64,000 nucleotides of DNA from Eutreptiella sp. 'Long Island Sound 2002' (taxonomy: Eukaryota > Euglenozoa > Euglenophyceae > Eutreptiales > Eutreptiaceae): NCBI GenBank assembly GCA_964036045.1, contig OZ038382.1:7512853-7576852 (forward strand), in the 5' to 3' direction. Both the position numbers and the translations under genes were made by a program. Numbering within the stretch: position 1 is the stretch's first letter; each line of letters starts with the position of its first letter. This document shows, one piece after another, positions 63,872 through 64,000 of the stretch. The notes beneath the pieces are model-generated. The model did no database searches. It was not told where the DNA came from and saw nothing but the letters and a program-made list of their open reading frames with translations.

Positions 63872-64000
63872 ACCCCCCCCCCCCAACCAAAACACGTTCG
63901 GGCCCACAGAGGGTCAGAATGAGCAGTGGCGAGAGGCCAATAGGCACCGCCAAAGGCAAACAATCAGATACCGAGGCCTTGTGCCAAACCCCCCCCCCGT

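Larger units (their letters stand above)
62343..64000 (-). other. RPB1 intron, right-edge part
   Basis: No further RPB1 exon is seen to the window end. The stretch holds two family C repeats (62665-62770, 63774-63871), G runs near 62475-62520 and 62600-62613, and a long purine-biased tract (about 62900-63310, mostly G and A on the plus strand). Confidence 0.7.

Overview
This is a eukaryotic nuclear window. It has long genes split by many GT-AG introns, dispersed and tandem repeats, transposon remnants, microsatellites, very frequent homopolymer G and C runs, and one 200-base assembly gap (30096-30295). No operon-like packing, ribosome-binding sites, CRISPR array or prokaryotic system is visible. 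A fragment of plastid-type EF-Tu (tufA) at 26303-26453 argues for a photosynthetic eukaryote. Together with an REJ-domain gene of the polycystin-related kind, this suggests a flagellate microalga; a green (prasinophyte-like) lineage is plausible but not proven.

The dominant feature is one gene on the minus strand: the largest subunit of RNA polymerase II (RPB1). Its first visible exon ends at 62342 and its stop is at 19986, so the visible part spans 42.4 kb with about 4.9 kb of exon. I placed 25 exons by aligning translated segments to the conserved RPB1 order (pore, funnel, bridge helix, trigger loop, jaw, C-terminal domain) and by requiring GT-AG ends with compatible phases. The N-terminal third, including the metal-binding aspartate loop, lies beyond the right edge. 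One conserved block between 30825 and the pre-CTD linker is missing and must lie in the assembly gap. The C-terminal domain (CTD) is split over three exons (27162-27499, 23303-24880, 19986-20260). It is built mostly of YSPASPx heptads, with alanine instead of threonine at position 4.

Downstream on the same strand, a second intron-rich gene occupies at least 1184-11982 and runs off the left edge. Its five clear exons join in phase and encode REJ (receptor for egg jelly) repeats, as in polycystin-like extracellular proteins. Weaker candidate exons lie at 13.4-18.5 kb.

The RPB1 introns are crowded with mobile DNA. They hold a PIF/Harbinger-type transposase remnant (43.8-44.5 kb), a LINE endonuclease remnant (50.3-50.7 kb), two hAT-like miniature elements (one with a perfect 8-bp target duplication), and a 525-bp element with 18-bp inverted ends. 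They also hold a paired GC-rich element family, at least seven other dispersed repeat families, a roughly 180-bp tandem array (38.9-39.95 kb) and a 1.2-kb AACAC pentanucleotide block (46.6-47.8 kb). A second LINE remnant, with a decayed 2A-like motif, sits in a GC-rich island at about 4.1-7.25 kb inside the REJ gene.

I found no undescribed multi-gene system. The items most worth follow-up are the unusual CTD, the plastid DNA insertion, and the transposon families that inflate the RPB1 introns.
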